NCBI RefSeq assembly: GCF_012933445.1
Contig: NZ_JABBNC010000017.1
Coordinates: 62,001 to 126,000 of the forward strand
Direction: 5' to 3'
DNA: 64,000 nucleotides
Origin: Actinoplanes sp. TBRC 11911
Lineage (GTDB): Bacteria > Actinomycetota > Actinomycetes > Mycobacteriales > Micromonosporaceae
A program made the position numbers and the translations under genes. Numbering within the stretch: the first letter of the stretch is position 1; every line of letters starts with the position of its first letter. The notes below the pieces were generated by a model. That model had not been told where the DNA came from and did not search any database. It worked only from the letters and a program-made list of their open reading frames with translations. This document shows positions 33,960-42,548 of the stretch, one piece after another.

Positions 33960-35365
33960 GCGACATCGAGAAGCGCTGGGAGTCCGACGTCCTGCCCAGC
34001 CTGTCCGGGCTGATCGAGATCCCGGCAGTGTCCCCCGCGTTCGACGCCGGCTGGCAGGAGCACGGCCACCTGCTGCGGGCCGCCGAGCACGTGCGGGACT
34101 GGATCGCGGCGCAGGACGGACTGACGGCCGAGGTCATCCGGCTTCCCGGCCGTACCCCGCTGGTGTTCGCGGAGGCCGCCGCCCGCTACGGCGAAGGCGA
34201 GGCGGACGGCCGGCCCGGCGACGGCGCGGACCGCGGCACCGTCGTCGTCTACGGACATCTCGACAAGCAGCCGCCGCTCGGCAACTGGTCGCCCGGTCTC
34301 GCCCCGTGGCGGGCGGTGGTCCGCGACGGCCGGCTCTACGGGCGAGGCGCGGGCGACGACGGATACGCGCCCTACGCCACCGTCCTGGCCCTGGCCGAGA
34401 GCCCTTCGCACGCCCGTACCGTGCTGTTGCTGGAGACCGGTGAGGAGTCCGGCAGCCCGGACCTCGACGCGTACCTGAGCGAGCTCGCGGACCGGCTCGG
34501 CGACGTCACGCTGGTGATCGGTCTCGACTCGGCGAACCAGGACTACGAACGGTTGTGGCTGACCACCTCGCTACGCGGCGCGGTGCAGGCGAACGTGACG
34601 GTACGCGTCCTCGACCAGCCGCAGCACTCGGGCGTGGCGAGCGGCATCGTGCCGAGTTCCTTCCGGATCATGCGGCAGCTGCTGGACCGGGTCGAGGATC
34701 CGGTCACCGGCATGGTCACCGTCCCCGAGATGAACGTGGCGATCCCGGACGCGCGCCGCGACGAGGCGGCGGCGGCCGCGGCCGCACGTCCCGGGGCCGC
34801 CGCGTCGTTCCCGTTCGCCGGACGGACGCATGCGGTCACCGAGGACGATGCGGAGCTGCTGCTCAACAGCACCTGGCGGCCGACCCTCTCGGTGATCGGC
34901 GCGGCCGGCATGCCGGAACCGGCGGTGGCGGGTGCGGTGTTGCGCTCCGAGACCACCTTGCGCCTGAGCTTCCGTACGCCTCCGGGGGTGCGCGCCACGG
35001 TGGCGAGGGACGCGCTGGTCCGGATCTTGACGACCGACGTCCCGTACGACGCGGTGGTGGAGGTCGGCGACTTCCTGCTGATCGACGGCTGGGCCGCTCC
35101 CCCGTCGGCGCCGTGGCTGACCGCCGCCCTCGACGGGATCGGCGAGCGCGTCTTCGGCAAGCCGTGCGTCTCGGTCGGGCAGGGCGGCGGCATCCCGCCC
35201 ATCGGCCAGCTGGCCGATCGGTACCCGGCGGCACAGTTCCTGGTGACCGGCGCGGTCGGCCCGGACTCGAACATGCACGGGCTGGACGAGTCACTGAACC
35301 TGGCCCAGGCGTACCGGGTGACCGAGGCTCTGTCGATGGTGCTGGCCGCGCACGCGCAAGGCTGA
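33956..35365 (+). CDS. M20-family metallopeptidase
   Basis: 469-aa zinc peptidase of the M20 dipeptidase/deacetylase type. Metal and catalytic residues are readable: His101 and Asp103 (YGHLDKQ), Asp134 (GRGAGDDG), Glu163-Glu164 (ETGEES), and a later His near SNMHGLDE. A dimerisation domain is expected in the middle. GTG 33956 overlaps the GNAT stop (GTGA), with GGAGGAAC upstream. The pairing with an acetyltransferase suggests acyl-amino acid or dipeptide metabolism, but that is only an inference. Confidence 0.9.
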   Translation: MSDIEKRWESDVLPSLSGLIEIPAVSPAFDAGWQEHGHLLRAAEHVRDWIAAQDGLTAEVIRLPGRTPLVFAEAAARYGEGEADGRPGDGADRGTVVVYGHLDKQPPLGNWSPGLAPWRAVVRDGRLYGRGAGDDGYAPYATVLALAESPSHARTVLLLETGEESGSPDLDAYLSELADRLGDVTLVIGLDSANQDYERLWLTTSLRGAVQANVTVRVLDQPQHSGVASGIVPSSFRIMRQLLDRVEDPVTGMVTVPEMNVAIPDARRDEAAAAAAARPGAAASFPFAGRTHAVTEDDAELLLNSTWRPTLSVIGAAGMPEPAVAGAVLRSETTLRLSFRTPPGVRATVARDALVRILTTDVPYDAVVEVGDFLLIDGWAAPPSAPWLTAALDGIGERVFGKPCVSVGQGGGIPPIGQLADRYPAAQFLVTGAVGPDSNMHGLDESLNLAQAYRVTEALSMVLAAHAQG

Positions 35366-35366
35366 G

Positions 35367-35397
35367 CGGGCGGGTGAGCGCAACGCCCACCCGCCCG
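35367..35397. terminator. Bidirectional hairpin terminator
   Basis: Arms CGGGCGGGTG (35367-35376) and CACCCGCCCG (35388-35397) pair perfectly, and an inner GCG/CGC extends the stem. It lies in the 43 bp between the convergent M20 and S53 protease genes. Confidence 0.78.
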
Positions 35398-35408
35398 TTC
35401 CTACCGGA

Positions 35409-38400
35409 TCAGCGGTCGTGCATCGTGTCGCTCAGATAGCGGCTGACCTTCGCCGCGGTGAAGGAGCTGTTGGCGGTCAGGCTGAAGTTCGTCGTGACCG
35501 TCGCTCCCTTCTGCACCTTCACGATCTTCATGATCGGCGTGTAGCCGTCCTTCGCGACGATCACCTGCAACGGCGTGTAGCCCTTGTTCAGCCACAGCTG
35601 GTAGCCGCCGGCCGCGTCGGTCTTCAGCGTGAAGGTGGTCGGCCCGCACGCTCCGGTCTTGGTGTCGTACATCGTGCACACCGCGACCGTCGCGCCCGCG
35701 ATCGGCGTCCCGTTGGCGGCCGTCACGGCGCCGGTGATCTTGCCCCAGGCGGCCGGGGGTGTGGCCGTCATCGAGACCTGCACCGGCTTCGCGGCCGGGT
35801 ACGGCGAGTCCGAGTTGATCGTCAGCAGGCCCTGGTAGGTGCCGGGCTGGGAGACCGCGGACGAGTCCGTGGTCACGATCACCGAGACGGTCTTGCCGGG
35901 GTTCACGGCGAAGTCCGTCTTGTCCGCCGACAGCCACGGCACGTCGCCGCCGCAGTCGGAGTACCCGGGCAGGCTCTCGGCGAACTGCGTCGGGTTGAAC
36001 CCGCCGCTCGATCCGCCGACCTTGACGATGCCGCAGGCCGCGCCGCCGCGATAGGTGGCGTTGTTCGAGTTGGGCAGCGCCGACCAGGTGTTGGTGGTCA
36101 GGTCGAACTCGTATCCCTGGTTGGTGACCGCCGCGCCGCCGTTGATCGCGCCGCCGAGCACCTCGAACCGGCCGTTGGCGGACGCCGCCGCGGCACCCCA
36201 CGCGTCCATCGGCAGGTCGGCCTTTGCCGTCCAGCCGCCGGAACCGGGCAGGTAGGCGTACGTCTTGCTGCTGGACGTGCCGTCGGTGCCACCGGCGCAG
36301 AGCACCGTCGCGCCGATGTTGCCGCAGGCGAGGTAACCCTCCGCCGACGGCAGGTTCGGCTCGGCCGACCAGTCGTCGGTGTTCGGGTCGTAGCTGTACG
36401 CCTTCGCCGACACCGGCAGGCAACTGCCCGTGGTGCAGCCGCCGGCCACGTACAGCTTGCCGGCCACCACGGCGCTACCCGCCGCCGCGACACCCGACGG
36501 CAGATCCGCCACCTTCGTCCAGGCGGTCGCGTCCGGCTTCAAGGCGTACGTGTGCGTATTCGTCGAGCCCGACTCGTTCCAGCCACCGGTCACGTACAGC
36601 GTGTCACCGATGAACCCGGCCGACGCCGCGCTCAGCACCTCGGGCATGTCCGGCAGCCGCCGCCAGCCGTCGGCGTCCGGGTCGTAGACACCGGCGATGG
36701 CCAGCTTGTTGACGCCGTCGTTACCGCCTGCGACGTAGACCGTGCCGTCGTGCGCGGCGACCGCGTCGTCCATCACGGGCAGCGGGTAGTCGGCCAGGTC
36801 GGTCCACGGCGCGGCGGCCGGCGCGGACTGCCGCAACGCCGACGGGGAAACCGGCGTGCTCGGGGCCGACGCGATGCTGGTCGTGGTCCGGACGATCTGC
36901 GGTGCCGCACCCTTCGCGGCGGCCGGGGTCACGCCCGCGTCCGCCTCACCGAGGTGGACACTGAGCGGCACCTTGCCGTCGTTGCCGAAGGTGAGCTTCT
37001 GCGTCTTGGCGGCGCCCAGCGTCATGCTGGTCGACACCGCGGACTGCCCGACCGTGAGACGACCCGCCTCGAGCGCGACACCGGTCTCCCGGACGCCGTC
37101 CGCACGGACCGTGACCTTCGGGTGGGCGGTGGCGTACCGGTTGGCGGTGACGGTGAACGGCGTCGCGCCCAGCGTGGAGCTGAACAGCCAGTAGTAGCCG
37201 TCGGCGCCGGTCACGCCTCGCTCGGCCGGGGCGGCGTCGCTGGTCACCGCCGCGCCGTCGATCGGCTCGCCGGTGTTCGCGTCGGTTACCACGCCGGCCA
37301 CCAGGCCACCGGGGACCGGGGCGCAGTAGCGGGCGCCGAGCACCACGTCGTCGATCTCCCAGCGCCGGCTCCAGTCACCGAGGAACCGGAAGCGTACGCG
37401 CACCTGATCGTGGTCCGCGGCCTGCGGGATCGGCACGTCGACGTGGTCGAGGACGCCGCTGTCCAGGGTGAGCACGGTGTTCCAGGTCGAGCCGCCGTCG
37501 AGGCTCAGGTCGACGAAGCCGGTCTGGTCCGGGAATCCGATGTAGCTGGTGTCGAAGCCGATCTCCGGGTTGTCCCGGCCGGTCATGTCGATCACCGGGG
37601 ACACCAGCGAGGTGTCCTGCTTGCCGCCTTGCCCGTACGCGTCGGAGTCGACCACGGCGAAGTCGGCGTCCCCGCCCGGCGGCGCGTCCCAGCCACCCGG
37701 GTTGTCGAAGCGCCATGTCTGGCCGTTGCCCTTGGCGTCGGTGATCGTCCAGCCGTCCTTCGGGGTGTTGCCCGTCCAGCCGGTGAACGCCTGCGTCGTG
37801 CCTTCTTCCTTGTACGCGTACCCGGGCGCGTCACATGCGACGGTGTCCACCTTGAGGGCGACATCCTTGCGTACGTCCGTGCTCAGCGCGACGCTCGCGT
37901 CCTGCTCCGCATACCCGGAAATATCGGCAGATGTCACGTGCATCTGGTAGGTGGAACCGGCCGGGAGACTCACCGAGTAGAGGCCGGTGAACGGGTCGGA
38001 GTAGACCGCGCCGCCCGGATACCCGTCCACGGTGATCTTCGCGCGCATCGGGTAGCCGTGCCCGGATCCGTCGGTCACGTGACCGGAGATCGTCTTGGTG
38101 GGCTGGGCGGTGAGCGTGAAGTTCTTCGTGACGGTGGCGTTCTTGGTGATGGCGACCCCGGTCGCCTTCTGCTGCCCGTAACCGAACTTGCTCACCGTCA
38201 GGTCGTACGTGTCGGCCGGGGCGTGCAGGCTGTAACTCCCGTCGGCGGCCGTGGTCGCGGTGAAGCTGTCACCGTTCGACCGGGTGGCGACGACGCCGGC
38301 CGCACCGATGCCGGCACCGGTGGACGTGTCGGTGACCTTGCCGGACACCGCGCCCGAGTCGCCGAGCGTCAGCGCGGACACCCCGGCGGGCGTCCCCAAT

Positions 38401-39587
38401 CCGGTGGGACCGTCCCAGCCCGGACCGGCCTGGCAGAGCGGGCCACCGCAGTCACCGTTGGCGCCGGTGGTGATGTCGAGCAGCTTGTCCCGGTTCTGGT
38501 ACGGGTAGGTGTTCGGGTACGTCCCCGGCGTGGGCGTGCCGGCCAGCGCGTACATGGCCGCGACCAGCGGAGACGCCAGCGAGGTGCCGCCCCAGGACGC
38601 CCAGCCGTTGTCGTTGAGCGTGTTGTAGATGCCCAGGCCGGTACCGGCGACCGCGGAGATGTCGGCGGTGGCCCGGGTGTCACAGCCGGTGCTGACCGAC
38701 TTCTGGAAGTCGGGCTTCGGCTCGTAGAACGAGCAGCCGGACCCGGCCGAGTCCCAGGCCGTCTCGGACCAGCCGCGCGGCGAGTTGTCCTTGGTCAGGA
38801 CGGTGCCGCCGATGCTGACGACCGACGGGCTCGACGACGGCCAGTTCTGCACGCTGCTGTCGCCGCTGGACACCGTCACCGCGATGCCCGGCTGGTCGTA
38901 GTACGCGTCGAGGGTGTCCTCGCCGGGGAACTCACCGTCCACACCGTACGAGTTGGAGATCGCGGCCGGGTGGCGCTGCGCGGCGGTCCCGGCCGCCTGG
39001 GCGAGGTCGGACACGTCGTCCGAGTCACCCTCGACCAGCAGCAGGTCGCACTTCGGACAGGCCGCGGACACCGCGTCCAGGTCGATGGCGGTCTCGGTGG
39101 ACCAGCCCGCGTCGTCGGCCGGGTAGTCGGTGCCGCCGCGCTGGTCGATCTTGGTGAAGCAGCCGTTGTCCGAGGTGCACGGCGGCAGGCCGTAGTGCGC
39201 GCGGAACACGGCCAGGTCGGCCTCGGCGGCGCCGTAGCCGAACGCGTCGACGATCGCCACGGTCATCCCGGCACCGGCGTCGGGAAGCTGGTAGGCGGAT
39301 TGGATATCGGCCGGCGTGAGAGAACCCTCCGGCGGTCCGTCCGCGGCGGTGCGGGCTTTCCGGGACGGGTCCGGCCAGCCCACCGCGTAACAGCGGGCGT
39401 GCGGCATCTTGTCGGCGAGCTTGGCCTCGGACAGCGTGTTGCACGCCGCCCGGATGGTGGCGGGCGGCGGGGCGGCCTGCGCGGGAATCCCCGCGGACAG
39501 GGCGGCACCGGTGACGAGGGCGACGATGGCCAGCAGGCGGAGTATTAGCTCCCCCGGACGGCGCATGTCGATAGACCGATGGATCAT
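35409..39587 (-). CDS. Secreted S53 (sedolisin-like) protease with CarboxypepD-reg and Kelch domains
   Basis: 1392-aa exported protease. A Sec-type signal peptide covers about residues 1-38 (AQA cleavage region). The S53 domain has Glu165 and Asp169 (STETAID), Asp243 (SSGDSS) and Ser336 (GGTSLASP), the full sedolisin set; no long S53 pro-domain is visible, as only about 65 residues precede the catalytic fold. Two CarboxypepD-regulatory-like beta domains, a MAM-like beta region, another regulatory-like domain, about five Kelch repeats (about 920-1170; motif YVAGG) and a last regulatory-like domain follow. Start ATG 39587; ATG 39566 is an alternative. It is divergent from a TrmB/LuxR-like regulator. 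Confidence 0.9.
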   Translation of the reverse strand: MIHRSIDMRRPGELILRLLAIVALVTGAALSAGIPAQAAPPPATIRAACNTLSEAKLADKMPHARCYAVGWPDPSRKARTAADGPPEGSLTPADIQSAYQLPDAGAGMTVAIVDAFGYGAAEADLAVFRAHYGLPPCTSDNGCFTKIDQRGGTDYPADDAGWSTETAIDLDAVSAACPKCDLLLVEGDSDDVSDLAQAAGTAAQRHPAAISNSYGVDGEFPGEDTLDAYYDQPGIAVTVSSGDSSVQNWPSSSPSVVSIGGTVLTKDNSPRGWSETAWDSAGSGCSFYEPKPDFQKSVSTGCDTRATADISAVAGTGLGIYNTLNDNGWASWGGTSLASPLVAAMYALAGTPTPGTYPNTYPYQNRDKLLDITTGANGDCGGPLCQAGPGWDGPTGLGTPAGVSALTLGDSGAVSGKVTDTSTGAGIGAAGVVATRSNGDSFTATTAADGSYSLHAPADTYDLTVSKFGYGQQKATGVAITKNATVTKNFTLTAQPTKTISGHVTDGSGHGYPMRAKITVDGYPGGAVYSDPFTGLYSVSLPAGSTYQMHVTSADISGYAEQDASVALSTDVRKDVALKVDTVACDAPGYAYKEEGTTQAFTGWTGNTPKDGWTITDAKGNGQTWRFDNPGGWDAPPGGDADFAVVDSDAYGQGGKQDTSLVSPVIDMTGRDNPEIGFDTSYIGFPDQTGFVDLSLDGGSTWNTVLTLDSGVLDHVDVPIPQAADHDQVRVRFRFLGDWSRRWEIDDVVLGARYCAPVPGGLVAGVVTDANTGEPIDGAAVTSDAAPAERGVTGADGYYWLFSSTLGATPFTVTANRYATAHPKVTVRADGVRETGVALEAGRLTVGQSAVSTSMTLGAAKTQKLTFGNDGKVPLSVHLGEADAGVTPAAAKGAAPQIVRTTTSIASAPSTPVSPSALRQSAPAAAPWTDLADYPLPVMDDAVAAHDGTVYVAGGNDGVNKLAIAGVYDPDADGWRRLPDMPEVLSAASAGFIGDTLYVTGGWNESGSTNTHTYALKPDATAWTKVADLPSGVAAAGSAVVAGKLYVAGGCTTGSCLPVSAKAYSYDPNTDDWSAEPNLPSAEGYLACGNIGATVLCAGGTDGTSSSKTYAYLPGSGGWTAKADLPMDAWGAAAASANGRFEVLGGAINGGAAVTNQGYEFDLTTNTWSALPNSNNATYRGGAACGIVKVGGSSGGFNPTQFAESLPGYSDCGGDVPWLSADKTDFAVNPGKTVSVIVTTDSSAVSQPGTYQGLLTINSDSPYPAAKPVQVSMTATPPAAWGKITGAVTAANGTPIAGATVAVCTMYDTKTGACGPTTFTLKTDAAGGYQLWLNKGYTPLQVIVAKDGYTPIMKIVKVQKGATVTTNFSLTANSSFTAAKVSRYLSDTMHDR

Positions 39588-39645
39588 GTTCGGGACGCTG
39601 TCATATTCGCGTCACTTAGGACAAGATCTTGGTCGATGCGACTTC

Positions 39646-39659
39646 ACGACAGCTGTCGT
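39646..39659. promoter_or_regulatory. 14-bp perfect palindrome in divergent promoter (putative operator)
   Basis: ACGACAGCTGTCGT is self-complementary over 14 bp. It lies 24 bp upstream of the TrmB/LuxR-type regulator start and within the 95-bp spacer shared with the S53 protease gene. A second 10-bp palindrome, CAAGATCTTG, is at 39622-39631. Either could bind the regulator. Confidence 0.5.
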
Positions 39660-39682
39660 AAACATGCCACGAGGGGGCTGCG

Positions 39683-40654
39683 ATGTGGGAGACCGTCGGC
39701 ATACCGGCGAGCGAGGCGCAGATCTACGAGGCCCTGATCCCGCACGGCATGTCCACCGTGGATGGCCTGCACCGACGGCTCGATCTGGCGCCGGCGCGCA
39801 TCACCAAGGCATTGACCGGCTTGATCGGCCGGGGCCTGGTGCGCAAGACCCCTGGCCGGCCCGCGCGGTACACGGCGATCGCGCCGTCGCTGGCCGGTTC
39901 GGTGCTGATCGCGAAACGCGAATATGAACTGGGCAAGCTCCAGCAGTACCTGAACACCCTCGAGGAGTCGTTCCAGGCCGGCCTGTCGTCGCTGCAGCCG
40001 GGCGATCACGTCGAGGTGGTCGAGGGTCCCACCAAGATCTATCAGGCTTTCGTACGCATCCAGCGAGGCGCCCGGTACGAGGTGCGGGCGTTCGACAAAC
40101 CGCCGTACTTCGTGGCCCCCGGCGCGCACGGGGACGAGGGCCCCAACCTGGAGGAGCGCCGCAACCTCGAGGAGGGCACGGTCGGCTACCGGGTGATCTA
40201 CGACCAGGAGTCGGTGTCGCTGCCCGGCCGCCTGTCGAACATCTGGGACGGCATCCGGCGCGGCGAACGGGCCCGCGTCGCCGCCGGCCTCCCGGTCAAG
40301 CTGGTGCTCTGCGACAACACCGCGGCGATCGTGTCCTCCCCCGCCGACTTCGAGCGCGGCCTGGCGTACGTGATCCACTCCTCGTCGCTGCTGGACCTGG
40401 CCGCGGGCCTGTTCGAGGCCACGTGGGAGCGCGCGATGCCGGTGAAGCGCACGGACGCGCGCGACCCGCTGGACGCCCCCGACCGCCAGCTGCTCGGCCT
40501 GCTGGCAACGGGCGCGACCGACGAGGTGATCGCCCGCACGGTCGGCTGGAGCATCCGCACCGTCCAACGACACATGCACGAAATGATGCGCGCGGTGGGC
40601 GCCCAGACCCGCTTCCAGCTAGGCATGGAGGCAGTCCGCCGAGGCTGGGTCTAG
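39683..40654 (+). CDS. Transcriptional regulator, TrmB-like N-terminus with LuxR-type C-terminal HTH
   Basis: 323-aa regulator. A winged-helix TrmB-like domain (about 1-75) and a phospholipase-D-like sensory/linker region (about 100-250) precede a LuxR-type helix-turn-helix (about 270-318; contains SIRTVQRHM). GAGGGGG precedes the ATG at 39683. It is divergent from the secreted S53 protease, with a 14-bp palindrome in the spacer, so it probably controls that gene and itself. The signal is unknown. Confidence 0.82.
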   Translation: MWETVGIPASEAQIYEALIPHGMSTVDGLHRRLDLAPARITKALTGLIGRGLVRKTPGRPARYTAIAPSLAGSVLIAKREYELGKLQQYLNTLEESFQAGLSSLQPGDHVEVVEGPTKIYQAFVRIQRGARYEVRAFDKPPYFVAPGAHGDEGPNLEERRNLEEGTVGYRVIYDQESVSLPGRLSNIWDGIRRGERARVAAGLPVKLVLCDNTAAIVSSPADFERGLAYVIHSSSLLDLAAGLFEATWERAMPVKRTDARDPLDAPDRQLLGLLATGATDEVIARTVGWSIRTVQRHMHEMMRAVGAQTRFQLGMEAVRRGWV

Positions 40655-40666
40655 CCCCTCCCGGAG

Positions 40667-40995
40667 CCGGCTTCCGGATCCACGCCCGCCGGCGGCCCGG
40701 CAGACGCGGTGCCGGGTCCCGATCCGCGGCCGCCGGCCGGGCAGGCGTCGTGCCAGGCTCCGGATCCAACCACCAACCTGGCACACGCCGTACCAGGCTC
40801 CAGATCCACAGCCGCCACCCTGGCACGCGCCGAGCCAGGCTCCGAACCCAACCACCGACCCGGCAACACGCCGTACCAGGCTCCGGATCCACAGCCATCA
40901 CCCTGGCACACGCCGAGCCAGGCTCCGAACCCAACCACCGACCCGGCACACGCCGAGCCAGGCTCCGGGTCCGCGGACGCCAGACCGGCGGCGGA
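40667..40995. repeat. 41-bp tandem repeat array, 8 imperfect units
   Basis: Units start at 40667, 40712, 40753, 40793, 40835, 40876, 40918 and 40958 (period 40-45 bp, mostly 41). Most open with CCAGGCTCC and close with CACGCCG. Two subtypes alternate (AACCACC and CAGCC centres), giving a higher-order period of about 82 bp. The period is not a multiple of 3, so it is not a protein repeat. It begins 13 bp after the regulator stop. Confidence 0.88.
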
Positions 40996-41443
40996 GTCAC
41001 CGCGCCTGCGTTCGAGAGCATCCCGGTCGTCCCGTGCCGGCGCGCCCACATCGGAGCCGGCGTCCGCCCCTTCGTTGACGCTTCAACGATGGTCGGCTAC
41101 AGCTCGCGGGTGTTGGCGCCTGGCGCTCCCCTTGCTGCACGATGTCGCGGCGCGGCTCTACGGACGTCGGCGCCTCACCGGCGGCCGCACCCTCCTCCCC
41201 GATCCCGCAATGTGGCGATCGCGTCCACATCCTGTAACTGTTCAGCTGGTTCCGTCGGCCGGGAGTCCCCGTGCAAGGCCACGGCACCAGACGACTAAGT
41301 CCTAACCGTGGTGGGAGGCGGTGAGTGACCTGGTCGCGGTGTAGCTCCGGTGGGGTGGTGGTGCAGAGCTGAGGCGTTGTGGCGATTCGTTCTCGGCCGG
41401 GCGGTCCCGCTATGTGGACACCGCGGTCACATCATGGATTTTT

Positions 41444-41496
41444 GTGAACCTTGGAGAGTTGTGCCCACATACGAGCCATAACTCTCCAAGGTTCAC
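41444..41496. repeat. Palindromic element, copy A
   Basis: Perfect 17-bp arms GTGAACCTTGGAGAGTT (41444-41460) and its complement (41480-41496) with a 19-nt loop. The core is nearly identical to copy B at 42091-42135, and similarity extends about 170 bp around it. The centre reads CCCACATACGAGCC in both copies. Confidence 0.85.
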
Positions 41497-41770
41497 ATTC
41501 GGCCGGAGAAAGCTGTCGGGCGAAAGCCTCGTTACGTGACAAAGACAAGCTCTACAATGGACGTTGGTCCCACATCGCGGACGGTGGGTCCATGATGCGG
41601 GCGCAGGTCTCAGCAGGTGGTCGCCCGTCTCACGGAATGGAAGCGCCGCGCGGCCACGCGCCGAGCCCGCCTGTCCGGCGACCCAGTCGATTCGGCAAAT
41701 CTCGGAAATGTCGGATATGCGAGAGTGGTGGCGAGGGCTGGCGGATGGATGGAGATCAGATCGCTGATCG

Positions 41771-41824
41771 CCTACGGCCGCTGACTCGCCTACGGCCGCT
41801 GACTCGCCTACGGCCGCTGACTCG
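41771..41824. repeat. 18-bp tandem triplet
   Basis: Three near-perfect copies of CCTACGGCCGCTGACTCG in direct succession, starting at 41771, 41789 and 41807. Confidence 0.85.
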
Positions 41825-42090
41825 GCTTACGACTTACTCGTCTAGGCCCGGGCAGGCCCCAGCTCCCCGCAGTGGCCACCGCCACTCGGGTGTGGGCAGT
41901 CGCGACGCCAGGGACGCCGTAGTTCCCCACACCGCGGCCACCGCCATCAGGTGTGGGCACCCACCACGACCGGAAGATCCCAGCTCCCCACAGCGACGCC
42001 CCTCGCAGGTCCGCCACATAAGGCCAACTCATCGGAGGGTGAGCGGCGCGAGAAACAGCTGAACAGTTCCACATCCTGGATTTTGCGTCG

Positions 42091-42135
42091 ACCTTGGAGA
42101 GTTGCGCCCACATACGAGCCACAACTCTCCAAGGT
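42091..42135. repeat. Palindromic element, copy B
   Basis: 14-bp arms ACCTTGGAGAGTTG (42091-42104) and complement (42122-42135), 17-nt loop. The pair next to the loop is G-C here but G-T in copy A, so the change in B preserves pairing. The outer stem present in copy A is lost. Confidence 0.85.
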
Positions 42136-42435
42136 TCACCCGCGGCGGGAAAAACCGCTCGAACAAAAGCCGCAAGGCGGGAGGAAATACCGTCCATAGT
42201 AGACGTCAATCCCACATCGCGGACTCACCGCCACGATGTGGTCGCCGGTCCCGCACAACGGACGCTCCTCCCACATCATGGACGTTCCCAGCCCGGACAC
42301 CGTCGACGGAGCCGGTTGCCGGCAAGGCAAGCAAGACTTGGTCGGCTTCACGGGCGCGCGGGGGTGCCGGCGCGCGGGGGTGTCGGCGCGCGGGGGGGTG
42401 TCGGCGCGGGCGCGGCAAAGGTGAAGGTGCGGGCG

Positions 42436-42477
42436 TGCGGGGTGCGGGGTGCGGGGTGCGGGGTGCGGGGTGCGGGG
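42436..42477 (+). repeat. Six perfect copies of TGCGGGG
   Basis: Heptamers at 42436, 42443, 42450, 42457, 42464 and 42471 give six runs of four G on the plus strand, a candidate G-quadruplex. It lies 71 bp upstream of the NADAR gene. Confidence 0.88.
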
Positions 42478-42548
42478 ATTTCGGACAGTGGGGCGACACG
42501 TCCAAATCGGTGACCCTGGTGCTCGCTGGGTGGGGCACACTCCTGATC

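Larger units (their letters stand above)
40655..42548. other. 1.9-kb repeat-rich region without convincing genes
   Basis: Several open frames exist here, but none has a recognisable fold and they run across non-multiple-of-3 repeats. Contents: a 41-bp tandem array (40667-40995), two copies of a long palindromic element (41444-41496, 42091-42135), an 18-bp triplet (41771-41824), an imperfect duplication near 41856-41985, a GC-rich 16-17-bp triplet (about 42358-42408) and a G-rich heptamer array (42436-42477). Motifs CCACATC/GATGTGG recur across it. Confidence 0.65.

Noticed and set aside
35418..39548. A 1376-codon open frame on the plus strand
   Set aside because: Antisense to the S53 protease, which has a complete catalytic set and signal peptide.
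40667..40995. CRISPR array
   Set aside because: The units are contiguous tandem repeats of about 41 bp without unique spacers, and there are no cas genes.
41451..42062. A 203-codon plus-strand gene across the repeat region
   Set aside because: Its translation depends on the 18-bp triplet and palindromic copy A and has no recognisable fold or ribosome site.
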